From NCBI RefSeq assembly GCF_046630445.1, contig NC_092337.1, forward strand, positions 366,240,001 through 366,304,000: a stretch of DNA of 64,000 bases. The letters run 5' to 3'. Origin of the DNA: Rutidosis leptorrhynchoides (Eukaryota; Streptophyta; Magnoliopsida; Asterales; Asteraceae). A model generated the notes under the pieces. That model ran no database searches and was not told the origin of the DNA. It saw nothing but the letters and a program-made list of their open reading frames with translations. The position numbers were made by a program, and so were the translations under genes. This document shows, in pieces, positions 23,936 to 34,500 of the stretch (within the stretch, counting starts at the first letter, position 1; each line of letters starts with the position of its first letter).

Positions 23936-24485
23936 TGTGCTTTGATTGATTATTTGTCTTAAAATTTTAACCATATTTGTAGTTGAAACTGTCATGTTTA
24001 CAAACTTGAGTCGTAATCCTTTGTTGTTTAATTATTCAAAGTAAATCATAGTTTGTGCTTGGATTGATTAAATGGCTAAAATTAATTTTTATTTTTACCA
24101 TATTTGTAATTGATACTGTCATGTTCACATACTCGAGTTATAATCCTCTGTTGTTTAATGATTCAACTTAAAACATAGTTTGTGCTTAGATTGATTATTT
24201 TACTTAAACTAATTTTTATTTTACGCATATTTGTAGTTGATACTGTCATGTTCACATAACCGAGTCATAATCCACGGTTCCTTAATCATTAAAATTAAAA
24301 CATAGTTTGTGCTTAGATTGATTATTTGGCTTAAACTAATTTTTATTTTTACCATATTTGTAGTTGATACTGTCATGTTCACATATACTCGAGTCGTAAT
24401 CCTCTGTTCCTTAATCATTAAAATTAAAACATATTTTATTCGTACTTAATCTATTTTTAGGGCTTGATTACAAAGAAGTACAGTA

Positions 24486-27400
24486 ATGGAACAACCGAAA
24501 AAGTCATCTAAAGTGCCTGAGCAAACCTTTACTGCAAAAGAGTATGAACTAGTTAGAAAAAGGACTATTGAGGAAAACAACAGAAAGTTTGAAGCTTTAG
24601 GTTTGAAGCGTAACACTGAGGCTTTGACGGTGAAGCTTGGTAAAAAAAAAAGAAAACTAATAATAAATCAATCCTTCCATCTGATGAAGATGCAGAGTAT
24701 AATCCTGCTGATGACTTTGATGGTGAAGGTGACGAAACTGAAGAACAATCACAAGCTACCAAAGTTAAAAAGCCTAAAAAGGTAAACTTAATGAACTATC
24801 ATTATATAATTTCATTCTATGTATTTTAACTACATTTCACTTTGTCTACAGAAAACAGCTTCAAGCAAATCTGCATCTGCAACAGCAACCAACCCTACAA
24901 CTACACTTGTAACCACAGCCGTAACAAAACCTTCAACCAAGCCTCCAACCAAACATGCAGCCACATCTGTAACCAACCGTGTAACGTTCATTAAACCATT
25001 GACCTTGAACCGAACGACTAATTTAGCACAGAAACGCAAAACCGCTGATTCACCATCATCCCCTATTAGGAATACAAGATCTAAGTCGAACAGCTTGCCA
25101 TTGACTGACAAAGATATTGCAGTCACGAGTAAGGGAAAAGAGTCTATTCAAAGTGCTGATCAAAATGAATCGCAACGGGCCAAATTAACAACAAAAGTCA
25201 TGACCGGTGGGTTAATTTTTAATTTGTTTTTTATAAAAAAAGATAGCCTTTAGTATATTATTTTTGATATTTAATGACTATTATGACTATGACTATTTAC
25301 TTAACATTTTCATAACTGATTATAATTGCAATTACAGAAACAAACAGGAATGAAGAACAAACTAAAACCGCCAATGACTTATTCAATGGAAATGAACGTG
25401 AAGTGCATGAAGAAAATGCAGAAACTGATTATGAAGACGGTTTATTTGCTATATTCACATGAATCTTTCATTTGTTTTCTAATACTTATATTCTTACTTT
25501 CATTATGACTGTTCTAATACTTAAATCATTTTTGATATTTAATGACTAGTATGATTATGAATATATACTTATACAATTTCATATTATTTTTATTACAATT
25601 ACAGGAATAAATAGGAATGAAGAACAAAACGAAACTCGCAATGGCGTCTTCAATGGAGATGAGAATGAAGTGCATGCAAAAAATCAAGAAACTGAATATG
25701 CAGACGGTTTATTTTCTATAGTCACATGAATCTTTCATTTGTTTACTAATACTTAAGTATATTCTAACTTTCATTATGACTGTTGTGATACACTAACATA
25801 TATCTATGACGATAATGAAGATTGCCACTTACAATATGACAGGGAAATGGAATACGGTAAATTTTCTCAACTAAGACGAATCTTTCTTTGAATGTATAAT
25901 TCTTACATTATAACTTGTTTTATGACATTTGTGATGAAATACCAGAAGATGAAGATGAGCTACAACTTATGGATGAAGATGACACAGTTTACATCACAGG
26001 AGGTTATATTTGTCTATCTGGTTGCTTATATGCACTATTTGATTCATTTAATTGATTGGGATTGTTGGCTGTTTATTTATTTTATTACGCAGAAATGAGC
26101 GAAAAGATGAGACCAAAAGGAGGCCCAACAAAAATGCTAACAACTTGGGGAAAAGAAGATGGAATTCGAACCACTATTTTGTTTAATAATTTTGGGCAAC
26201 CAGTTAGTAAAACTACTAGTGAACTCACCCATTTCGTGGGAACCATGGCCAGGAGTAGCGTATATTGCCCAATCTACAGGAGATGGAGTAAACTGAGTTC
26301 TGATAAAACGAAACATGATACTAAAAGGGAATCGATGCTTAACGTAGTAAAGGTACATATTCAGAATTCTATATTTGTACTAGAGTGCACTTAATTGATC
26401 AAGTTACATGTTATTATTGTAGTCGAAATTCGATGTTCCTGCTATTGTTGAAGAGTGGATCTTGAGATCATTAGGGAGGAAGGTAAAGAATTGGAGGGCA
26501 AGATTAAAAAAGCAATACTATGATCCAAATTTATCACTCCAAGAACAGTATAATTCTAGGTGTTTACAAGTCCAAGAAGATCATTGGCAAAAACTTGTAA
26601 GGTACTGGAATAGATGCAACAAGGTATGTAATTGTTATCCTGCCACATCTTATATATTACTTATATCAATGTATTTTCGTTTATGAGACATCACTTTCCT
26701 GCCTCAGGAAGTTAGTGACAAAAACAAATCGAACCGGGCGCAGAAGAAGCTGGTGCAACTCACTGGAAAAAAGAGTTATGCACGTGTTCGAGAAGAGTTG
26801 AAGGTAATTAATTAAAGGGTAAAAAGTTATTTTATGATAATATGTGGATATCATTTATTGTTAAACCAATTTTAATTTAATTGAAACAGGCAAAAAATAA
26901 TGGTCAAGAACTAAGCTGTTTTGAAATGTTTGAAAAGTGTTTCTCTAATAACGGCAATACAAATTGCTTGGATGCTCAAGATGCCATTGTAAGTAATATT
27001 GTTACTAGTGTCAATTTTTTGACTGAATGATTTTGCTCATGTGTAATATTTCTGTTACGCTGATCAAACTGTTTTAACATGTGGATTCTAACTTATGATG
27101 TTTATTATGCTTGCTACAGCGTGAAATGAATGAACTTAAAAAGAACATTCCACCTGGTACTAGCGATGAGCCTGGGCCAGATGACATTTTCTCGAAGGTG
27201 AAGGGGAACGATAAATATGGAAATGCTGACCTATACGGCTAAGGTGTCCGGGCTACCGATCTATGGGGTGTAACACCGTCTCGTATTGCTTACACACGAG
27301 AGAATCAAATGATGAAATCAAGGATCGAGGAATTAGAGGCGGAAAAAGCACAACTGATTCGGGAAAAGAATCGTTTAAACAGTGATTCAACTATTTCCCC

Positions 27401-27886
27401 AGTTACATCACCAGTAGTTGAACCTCCACCTTTACGGGTATGTTTATGTTATAAAAAACTTTGTCTTCTCAATGTTAACAAATACTCCGTATAGTTTAAC
27501 TCTTATCTTCTGTAAAATGATATTCAGGTTAAGGTTGAAGTATATCTGAAGAGCATTCACAAGCCATTTGACATAGTAGCAAGAGGATTAGTTTTGAGTT
27601 TCGATCCAAAAGAGGTGGTGGGAGGGAAAGAGATTGGTTCAAGATACTGTTCGGTTAATCCTTAGGTGGCAATTCAAAAAGACGAAGAGTTGGTTAGGCC
27701 GTATGGACATAAGGACACAATTATTGATGCTTTAGGCACGCCTATTGCATGGCCAAGAAATTTTGTTGAGGTATGACCTTCTCAAAGTTTACTTTTGTAA
27801 TTATAAGTTATATTAACGCGAAGGTTTAAAACTAACATATGAAATAATTTTTTTTTTTTTGTAGGTAGTACCTCTTGATTAAGAAG
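24486..27886 (+). pseudogene. TNPA-like CACTA accessory protein (Transposase_24 family), decayed
   Basis: Spliced plus-strand gene. The first exon has ATG at 24486 (MEQPKKSSKVPEQTF) and the N-terminal motif KRTIEENNRKFEALGLKR; a poly-A tract near 24640-24650 shifts the frame before an acidic PSDEDAEYNPADDFDGEG. Then come a Thr/Ser/Lys-rich exon (24851-25195) and two tandemly duplicated small exons (about 25338-25438, 25605-25705). The core runs across 26093-26987: RSSVYCPIYRRWSKL, WILRSLGRKVKNWRARLKKQ, DHWQKLVRYWN, KKSYARVREEL. After 27120 come PPGTSDEPGPDD, a coiled-coil RIEELEAEKAQLIREKNRL and a C-terminal VRPYGHKD..IDALGTPIAWPRN, ending VVPLD and a stop. This is the plant Transposase_24 / TNPA-like layout; such proteins bind the subterminal repeats of CACTA ends. 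In-frame stops (27240-27242 and about 27663) and the frameshift mark decay. It is the last gene before the right terminus. Confidence 0.85.
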
Positions 27887-28150
27887 ATTGCTTCATGATC
27901 GATCTACTCGTTCTTAGTATTCATGTGTTTACTTCTTTATTATTATCACCAAATGTTACTAGACTTTTATATTTGATTTTTTGTAACTATGTTTACTTCC
28001 AGATGAAACATATCTGAGATTCTGAGTTTGTTATTAAATAAAAAATCAGTTGTTGGATGTCTATTTCATTTATAGAATTTGTTTGTTTTAATTATAATTT
28101 TAATATCATGCCCATGATTATTTTATTTTTATCATGACCATTATAGCTGA
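27887..28150. other. 3' flank of the TNPA-like gene
   Basis: AT-rich; no gene or repeat seen before the subterminal repeats begin. Confidence 0.5.
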
Positions 28151-29292
28151 ATTCCGCGATCCTAAAAATCGGTTTCATAATTTTACTTTGAGATTTAAGG
28201 ACCCTTTTAAAAGGTCCTAATATATGTTTTTAGGACCTTTTTAATGGATCCTAATATATGTTTTAGGACCCATTTATAATGTAAATAATTATATTATAGG
28301 ACCCTAAAAAGGGTCTCATCATCTTAGTTAGGATATTAGGACCTTCATTAACAGTCCTAACATGTGCTTTTTAGGACCTTTTTTGTGTGTTTTAGGACTC
28401 TATCGAAAGGTCGCAATATAGTATTTAGGACCTTATTCGTATGGTCCTAATATATGTTTTTAGGACCTTTTTAATGGATCCTAATATATGTTTTAGGACC
28501 CATTTATAATGTAAATAATTATATTATAGGACCCTAAAAAGGGTCTCATCATCTTAGTTAAGATATTAGGACCTTCATTAACAATCCTAACATGTGCTTT
28601 TTAGGACCTTTTTATGTGTTTTAGGACTCTATCGAAAGGTCGCAATATAGTATTTAGGACTCTATTCGTGTGGTCCTTAATTATTTTAAAAGACCCTATT
28701 TATGGATTTCAAAAAACTTATTTTAGGACCCTATTTGTGTGGTTCTTAATGATATTATAGAACCCTTATTAATGGGTTTCATAAACTTATTAGAACCTTT
28801 TTTAAGAATCCTAATATGTTTTTTAGGACCCTTAAATAAAGTCCTTATATGTTTTAAAATATTAGAAGTCCCATTATATGACCCTATAATAAGGTCCTAA
28901 TATGGTTCTTGGGACCCTTCTTAAGCGTCCTTAATGATATTATAGGACCCTTATTAGTGGGTTTCATAAACTTTTTTCAGCTATTAGGACCCTTTTTAAA
29001 GATACTCATATGTTTTTTAGGACCCTTAAATAAAGTACTTATATGTTTTGAAATATTAGATGTCGCATTATACGACCCTAGAATAAGGTCCTAATATGTT
29101 CATGGGACCTTTCGTAAGGGTTCTAATACATTTTTTAAAACCGTTTTCTAATAAGGTCCTAAAATGTTGTTAGGACCCTTCTTAGGCTATTAGGACGCCA
29201 CTGTGGGAGCACCAAGTCGTTAGTGGTCCTATCAGCTCAAAGGTCCTATTAGAGTACATAATAGGACCTTTGTGGTGGTCCTATAAGGCCGT
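28151..29292. repeat. CACTA subterminal repeat region (AGGACC / GGTCCT)
   Basis: Dozens of short motifs TTAGGACC, TAGGACCCTT and their inverse AAGGTCCTAATAT in both orientations. A 230-bp segment is duplicated in tandem (28213-28442 and 28443-about 28672), and a second, more diverged pair lies at about 28747 and 28931. Dense short subterminal repeats next to a CACTA end are the known binding sites of TNPA-type proteins. Confidence 0.85.
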
Positions 29293-29305
29293 TTTTCTTG
29301 TAGTG
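29292..29305 (-). repeat. Right terminal inverted repeat of the CACTA element
   Basis: TTTTTCTTGTAGTG reads CACTACAAGAAAAA on the minus strand, the consensus plant CACTA terminus. It is followed by ACG (29306-29308), the probable 3-bp TSD. The interrupted LTR sequence resumes there, matching ACGTATACAATAC in solo LTR F at about 54795. No matching left terminus is visible in the window. Confidence 0.9.
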
Positions 29306-29439
29306 ACGTATACAATACGTCTTGATTAAATTCTAAAATTATATATTGGACTATTGGACTATATTTGCACTACTAACTTGACAACTTAAATCATCACACG
29401 TAATTGAAAATATTATATGAATATAATTGTATTATATTT

Positions 29440-29529
<90 letters not shown>

Positions 29530-30399
29530 CTGTTATAGGTTCGTGAATCATATCAAGGCTAAGTCTTAATTTTTCAACGATTTGAAAAATCTTATCAAGT
29601 GAGTTATATTCCCATTTTTACTAGCTAATATTTTTGGGATGAGAATACATGTTGTTTTATAAATATTTTACAAAATAGGCACAAGTAATGAAACTACATT
29701 CTATGACGCAATTGTTATACCGGATATCCCTGTTTTTGCTTGGTAATCTAAGAATTAGTATACGCTCTAATTGACACGAATCCTAAAGATAGACCTATGG
29801 GAACTAACGATCCCCATTCTGAGAGTTTGAATGCTTTAATACTTCGATTTTCTACAGATGTGTTAATCCTATATGTTGGGGATATTCTATATGCATTTTG
29901 TTAATGTCGATTACCAGGCAACTCATCATATGAATGATTTTGTACAGATGTGATTGCTGTACTTTATTAAAAGAAATCTTGTGGCCTATTATTACGATTT
30001 ATTATAGGATAAACCTATGAATCACCAACAATTTTGTTGACGTTTTAAGCATGTCTTATTCTCAGGTGATTATTAAAAAGCTTCCGCTGTTGCATGCTAT
30101 CAATGGTCAAGATTGGAGTTAGCATGCTTGTGTTATATTATTTAAATTTGCATTTAGAAATCTTTTTGTAACATATTTTTAACCATCGTGTAATGGATGC
30201 GTGAAAGCTGTGTACTTTTAAATTATCATTGGTTGATAATCTATATTACGTCATTTAAACCTTTATGAATAAAATAAAGGTTATGGTTTGATTTTAAAAC
30301 GAATGCAAGCTTTGAAAAACGTCTTATATAGAGGTCAAAACCTCGCAATGAAACCAATTAATATGAAACGTTTATAATCGATATGAACGGGGCATTTTA
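29306..30399 (+). repeat. 5' LTR of element A, 3' part (cut by the CACTA)
   Basis: Matches solo LTR F over about 54795-56072, including GGACTATTGGACTATATTTG and the U5 end GAACG.GGCATTT. The terminal dinucleotide is TA instead of CA, a C-to-T change. A long (TA)n tract occupies 29442-29529, and GTTCGTGAATC follows at 29539-29549. The conserved GAGGTCAAAACCTC hairpin lies near 30332. The 5' half of this LTR must be on the far side of the CACTA, outside the window. Confidence 0.85.
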
Positions 30400-30401
30400 G
30401 T

Positions 30402-30420
30402 TGGTATTAGAGTGTTGGTC
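30402..30420 (+). other. Primer-binding site of element A
   Basis: TGGTATTAGAGTGTTGGTC, close to the complement of the 3' end of initiator tRNA-Met (TGGTATCAGAG), with a C-to-T change. It starts two bases after the LTR. Confidence 0.8.
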
Positions 30421-30607
30421 TTAGAGAACCAGAAACTTGCATTAGTGTATCTAACCGATTTTGTTAGGATGCATTAGTGGGTCTGGACTTCGATCGTGTC
30501 TGCTTTAAAAACGATTGCTTATCACTTTTGATGGAAACTATATATTCTTAACATGTAAATATTATAAGATATATTACTCTCTTAACGTGCTGGCTGTTAT
30601 GTGGTAG

Positions 30608-31096
30608 ATGACTACTCCTGATCACATTAGCATCTCTAGCGACTCAGATGTTGAGTCAAAATCCACAGCTATGGTACCAATTGTCAACCTAACTGATGAT
30701 GCCACTACCGAAGAACAAAATTTTTGGGAAGAGTCTCAATTTCTGGAAGAATCTGAAGAAGAACAGGAAGAAGAAGAAGAAGAAGATCCCGAGGAGGAAG
30801 TGTTAGAAATCACGGCGGAACAGTTTTACAAGGGAAAGGAACTTATGGTCCGCCCACTAGAATTTCCCGATCTGAAGTATAATAAAATATTTTTTTCACA
30901 AAGTGAACCTGACACTTCTACCCCTAGTCATCCTCCTATTATTAACTCTATTGAGGCACCAGCCCGACCAAGATACAGACGTACCGCTAGAATGAGATCG
31001 ATGTCAGTATCTGAGACGCGAAAACGCTTTGGTTTCCCAGATTCCACAGATTTCCAAGATTTTTTCTCAAACAATAAGAAGTATCGTCATTTCTAA
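30608..31096 (+). CDS. Acidic pre-gag ORF of element A (162 aa)
   Basis: Intact ORF starting ATG at 30608 (MTTPDHISISSDSDVESKST), with a long Glu-rich segment (EESEEEQEEEEEEDPEEE), the motif EVLEITAEQFYKGKELM and a basic C-terminal part (RPRYRRTARMRSMSVSETRKR). It lies about 190 bases after the primer-binding site and 390 bases before gag. A homologue is encoded by element D at 1-508. It has no Gag, protease or zinc-knuckle motif and I know no function. It is open while gag-pol next to it is riddled with stops, which could be chance. Confidence 0.6.
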   Translation: MTTPDHISISSDSDVESKSTAMVPIVNLTDDATTEEQNFWEESQFLEESEEEQEEEEEEDPEEEVLEITAEQFYKGKELMVRPLEFPDLKYNKIFFSQSEPDTSTPSHPPIINSIEAPARPRYRRTARMRSMSVSETRKRFGFPDSTDFQDFFSNNKKYRHF

Positions 31097-31488
31097 TTTG
31101 TCTCAGCAGCTACCATACTTCACGCCTTGTATAATAGTTATTGTGTGCTATATTTCATCTTACCTATGTTTTATGTAAAATAGTGGTATTGTATTATTGT
31201 ACCAAAAGTTTAAGCGTGAAGTATTAATGTATTAAGTTTTTCATGATAGAATATTATCTTGATAGTAGTAGTTAATTTTTGTACTAGCTATTAAGTATGA
31301 ACTTTAACGGGTAGGTACTACCCGAATTACAATTATAAAACGTTAATATGAAGAAAAGACTTTTATAATAATAAGTTCATATTATGCTACAAAATACTAT
31401 TGACTACTCCTAATATTCTGTATGATTAACTTAACTATTTTGACTATTTTTGAAGGAAATCGCACCAACTACCAGACAAACCTTGAAC
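31097..31488 (+). other. Spacer between acidic ORF and gag, with a polypurine-tract-like motif
   Basis: Non-coding. At about 31306-31325 lies AACGGGTAGGTACTACCCGA, which includes the AACGGGTAGGTAC sequence found directly before the 3' LTR of element B and can form a GGGTA/TACCC hairpin. Confidence 0.5.
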
Positions 31489-32598
31489 ATGAGCGAAGAA
31501 GATTTCTGTGCTTTCCTTGCTGCGAACATTGCCGCAGTGCAGGCTGCAATACAAAACAACAACAATCAGTCAGGGTCTAGCAGTGGAAGTAACTCCACAG
31601 GAAATCGTGTAGGATGCTCCTACAAGGCTTTCACTGCCTGTAAACCCCTTGAGTTCATTGGAACCAAAGGACCAGTCAGGCTAAAACGGTGGACTAAGAA
31701 GGTTGAATCTATTTTTGCAATAAGCAAATGTGAGGAAGAGGATAGGGTGAAAGACGCCACGTATACTTTCACAGGTACTGCGTTAACATGGTGGAACACC
31801 TATCTCGAGCAAGTGGGACAAAATACTGCTTACGCGCTACCATGGGCATCATTGAAACACATGATGAATGAGTAGAACAGTCCCAGGAATGAGGTCAATA
31901 AACTCAAGACTGAGCTGAGAGAATTACGAACTCAAGGATACGATATCACCACATTCGAGCGACGATTCACAGAGTTGTCTCTATTGTGTCCAGGGTTGTT
32001 TGAGGATGATGAAGAACAAATAGACGCATTTGTGAATGGGCTGCCGGAGATAATTCAGGAGAATGTAAGTTCATACGCACCTACCTCAATGCAGAACGCA
32101 AGTAGAATGGCTCACAAACTCATGGGCCAGATTGAGGGAAGAATGAAGGGGCAGGCGGCCGAGGAGGCAAAAATGAAAGAAGGCAAATGGAAGTGGGAAG
32201 AAAGCAGTGACAAGGGTCACCAATAAAACAACAACAATAACAACAAGAATCGCAACAACAATCATAACAACAATCGTAACATTAAACGCAACAACAATCG
32301 TAACCCCAACAACAACTACAACAACCGTCCCATCAACAATAACAACCGCAACAACAATCCCAACTATAACAACAATGACAACAAGAGGCAGAAAACCTAA
32401 TGCCCAAGGTGTGAGACATACCATCCAGATAGGTTTTGTAAGGAGTTATGCACCAAGTGCAATAGATTGGGTCATGGTGCAGTGAAGTGTGATGTCTATG
32501 GACCAATGGCCAATAAAAATAACAGAGCAAATAATGCTATTATTTGTTTTGGATGTGGAAAGCTGGGTCACTTCAAAAGTGATTGCCGGAACTAAGGG
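31489..32598 (+). pseudogene. gag: Gag of element A with zinc knuckles, broken
   Basis: Capsid-nucleocapsid protein of a Ty3-type retrotransposon. ATG at 31489 (MSEEDFCAFLAANIAAVQAA). The Gag capsid region carries KPLEFIGTKGPVRLKRW, the conserved segment before the Gag alpha-helices. A TAG at 31873-31875 interrupts it, the frame continues (RNEVNKLKTEL ... LSLLCPGLF), and a TAA at 32224-32226 is followed by an Asn/Arg-rich linker. Two CCHC-type knuckles follow: CTKCNRLGHGAVKC and CFGCGKLGHFKSDC. A third stop lies near 32593. Several stops fit C-to-T changes in CAA or CGA codons. Gag packages the RNA into virus-like particles; this copy cannot. Confidence 0.85.
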
Positions 32599-33227
32599 AA
32601 TAATAACGGGCAAGGCCGTGGAAGAGCCTTCAACATCAATGCAGCAGAAGCGCAGGAAGACCCGGAGCTTGTTACGGGTACGTTTCTTATTGACAATAAA
32701 CATGCTTATGTTTTATTTGATTCGGGTGCAGATAGAAGCTATATGAGTAGAGAATTTTGTACCAAATTAATTTGTCCGTTAATGCCTTTGGATGATAAGT
32801 GTATACTTGAATTAGTAAAAGGTAAACTAGTTAAGGTTGATAAAATATGTCGTAACTGAAAAATCAAATTGGCTAGCAAAACGTTTGAAATTAATTTGAT
32901 ACCAGTGGAATTGGGGAGTTTTGATGTAATAATTAGGATGGACTGGATGACCAAGGTGAGAGCGAAGGTCGTTTGTTATAAGAAGGCGATTTGCATTCTG
33001 TGCGAAAATGGAATACCCTTAATGGTGTACGGAGAAAAGGGTAATGCGAAGTTAAATCTTATTAGCAGTTTAAAGGCGCAAAAGCTAATAAGAAAGGGTT
33101 TCTATGCCATTCTAGCACACGTCGAGAAAGTCAAACCCAAAAAAAATAACACCAATGATGTTCCCGTCGCAAAAGAATTTCCCGATGTATTTCTGAAAAA
33201 ATTACCGGGACTACCTCCACACTGATC
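32599..33227 (+). pseudogene. Aspartic protease region of element A
   Basis: In the Ty3 order directly after the zinc knuckles. The catalytic motif DSGAD begins at 32719 within YVLFDSGADRSYMS. The later strand FDVIIRMDWM (about 32920-32950) is the family 'ILGMDWL' motif with Gly replaced by Arg. Stops near 32859 and at 33223-33225 break the frame. Known role: cleavage of the Gag-Pol polyprotein. Confidence 0.8.
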
Positions 33228-34500
33228 CATCGAATTTAAAATAGATCTTGTACCAGGGGTTGCACCTATAGCCCGTGCTCTATATAGACTTGCACCCACC
33301 GAAATGAAGGAATTACAAAGTCAACTACAAGAACTATTGGAGCATGGTTTCATTCGACCAAGCACATCACCGTGGGGAGCTCATGTTCTGTTTATCAAGA
33401 ATAAGGATGGTACGTTCAAGTTGTGTATCGATTACTGAGAGTTAAACAAACTTACCATTAAGAACTGTTATCCACTACCAAGAATTAACGATTTATTTGA
33501 TCAACTGCAAGGTTCGTCTGTTTATTCAAAAATCGATTTACGTTCCAGTTATCATCAAATGCGGGTTAAGGAGGATGATATCCCAAAGACTGCTTTTAGA
33601 ACGCGTTACAGTCATTATGAGTTTATGGTTATGAAGTTTGAATTGACTAACGCACCAGCCGTGTTCATGGACCTCATGAACCGAGTGCGTAGGACATATC
33701 TGGACAAGTTTTTCATTGTTTTCATCAATGACATACTTATTTACTCTAAGAATGACCAAGAGCACGAAGAACATTTGAGAATGGTGCTAGAATTGTTGAG
33801 GAAGGAAGAACTGTACACTAAGTTTTTCTAAGTGTGCATTTCGGTTGGAGGAAGTGCAATTCCTCGGTCATATAGTGAGCAAAGAAGGCATTCAGGTTGA
33901 TCCAGCAAAGATTGAAGCTATAGAAAGGTGGGAAACCACGAAAACTCCAACGCACATACGTCAATTTTTAGGATTGGCTGGTTACTATAGGAGGTTCATC
34001 CAAGACTTTTCCAGAGTAGCAAAACCCCTGACTGCATTAACGCATAAAGGGAAGAATTTTGACTGGAAGGATGAGCAAGAGAATGCGTTTCAATTGTTGA
34101 AGAAAAAGTTAAATACATCACCTATATTGTCATCACCCGAAGGGAATGAAGATTTTGTGATTTATTGTGACGCTTCAAAGCAAGGTCTCGGTTGTGTGTT
34201 AATGCAACATACGAAGGTGATTTCTTATGCTTCTAGACAATTGAAGATTCACGTTAAAATTACACGACTCACGATTTGGAATTGGCCGCTGTTGTTTTTG
34301 CATTAAAGATGTGGAGACGCTACTTATATGGCGCCAAATGTATCATATATACAGACCATAAAAGTCTCCAACATATATTTGATCAAAAGCAACTGAACAT
34401 GAGGCAGCGTTGGTGGGTGGAGCTGCTAAATGATTATGAGTGTAAGATTCGTTACCACCCGGAAAAAGCAAATGTAGTGGTCGACACCTTGAGTAGAAAG
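33228..34500 (+). pseudogene. Reverse transcriptase-RNase H region of element A, broken
   Basis: RT motifs in order: [35 protein letters not shown] then TGA at 33436-33438 (where an Arg codon is usual), [12 protein letters not shown]. The catalytic motif reads FINDILIYS: the first Asp of the FxDD box is Asn at 33727-33729. An extra T near 33825 shifts the frame before FLGHIVSKEGIQVDP. The RNase H region has YCDASKQGLGCVL; a one-base loss near 34260 shifts the frame before [25 protein letters not shown] and the [14 protein letters not shown] motif. Order and motifs are those of Ty3-type elements. The polymerase site substitution alone should inactivate it. Confidence 0.9.

Larger units (their letters stand above)
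22584..24440 (+). repeat. Tandem array of about five 116-128 bp units upstream of the TNPA-like gene
   Basis: Units start with TTTGTAGTTGATACTGTCAT at about 22584, 23976, 24102, 24230 and 24357 (spacing about 126-128). Each runs through TCACATACTCGAGTCGTAAT, a Cys-rich-free AT segment and AACATAGTTTGTGCTTAGAT. The first unit is interrupted by the Cassandra array. The array lies directly before the first coding exon (24486), so it could be a leader or promoter repeat. Confidence 0.8.
4654..29305. mobile_element. Large CACTA (En/Spm) transposon, interior and right end
   Basis: Bounded on the right by a consensus CACTA terminus inside an LTR. The left terminus was not found and may be left of the window, beyond element D. 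It contains tnp2 (minus), a TNPA-like gene (plus), subterminal repeats, two TNPA-motif paralogues with an ATHILA-like module, and two B3-like genes. At least 24.6 kb lies to the right of D, large for this class. That all of it is one element is inferred from the absence of any other boundary; a composite of nested elements remains possible. Confidence 0.6.

Noticed and set aside
32086-32530. Val-rich and other minus-strand frames across the gag linker
   Set aside because: Shadows of the Asn-rich AAC repeat in the plus-strand gag.
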